Assembly (NCBI GenBank): GCA_937942205.1
Contig: CALDFO010000603.1
Span: 1 to 6,219 of the forward strand
Length of the DNA stretch: 6,219 nucleotides
Source of the DNA: an uncultured Alphaproteobacteria bacterium
GTDB lineage: Bacteria > Pseudomonadota > Alphaproteobacteria > Micropepsales > Micropepsaceae
Direction: 5' to 3'
This document shows, piece after piece, positions 6,202-6,219 of the stretch (position 1 is its first letter; the number at the start of each line of letters is the position of its first letter). Position numbers and translations under genes: made by a program. The notes under the pieces were generated by a model that was given only the letters and a program-made list of their open reading frames with translations, made no database searches and had not been told where the DNA came from.

Positions 6202-6219
6202 ATGACGGTCGCGCACGTT
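6202..6219 (+). CDS. Possible start of a following gene, cut by the window end
   Basis: An ATG at 6202 follows GGGGAG by five bases and opens a frame reading MTVAHV to the last base. It lies 76 bp after the ferredoxin stop on the same strand. Six codons are too few to identify a family. The evidence is the ribosome site, the spacing and the orientation only. Confidence 0.4.

Overview
The window looks like the end of a draft contig from a high-GC alphaproteobacterium. That placement rests on the gene families seen: a TipN-like polarity protein, a single-domain Hpt protein, an adrenodoxin-type ferredoxin with a TrxR-fold ferredoxin reductase, and an htpX-rsmB tail-to-head arrangement. I cannot assign a genus. 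The first 49 bases are not biological: they match an Illumina TruSeq index adapter, so genomic sequence starts at about base 50.

Layout. At 50-144 lies the last part of an HtpX-type membrane protease gene, followed 26 bp later by rsmB (171-1448), a 16S rRNA m5C methyltransferase with a NusB-like N-terminal region. rsmB converges on a large minus-strand gene (1581-3656) for a two-pass membrane protein with a long helical region, probably a TipN-like polarity factor. The 132 bp between them holds a REP-like palindromic element. Divergent from the TipN-like gene is a small Hpt phosphotransfer gene (3788-4156), with a near-consensus CtrA-type site just upstream. The Hpt gene converges on a minus-strand AroQ-class chorismate mutase gene (4247-4570), and the 90 bp between them is almost filled by two composite hairpins. 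The chorismate mutase gene is divergent from a ferredoxin--NADP+ reductase gene (4667-5710), with overlapping candidate promoters between them. A [2Fe-2S] ferredoxin gene (5817-6125) follows the reductase. The window ends just after a possible new start codon at 6202.

How the genes work together. The clearest functional unit is the reductase plus ferredoxin, which together form an NADPH-to-ferredoxin electron transfer chain whose terminal acceptor is not in the window. The TipN-like and Hpt genes share an upstream region and could both belong to cell polarity or cell-cycle signalling, but that is inference. htpX and rsmB are ordinary housekeeping genes.

I did not find a convincing new biological system. 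The most useful observations are the adapter contamination, the paired-hairpin element between convergent genes, the candidate CtrA site, and the substituted active-site positions in the chorismate mutase.
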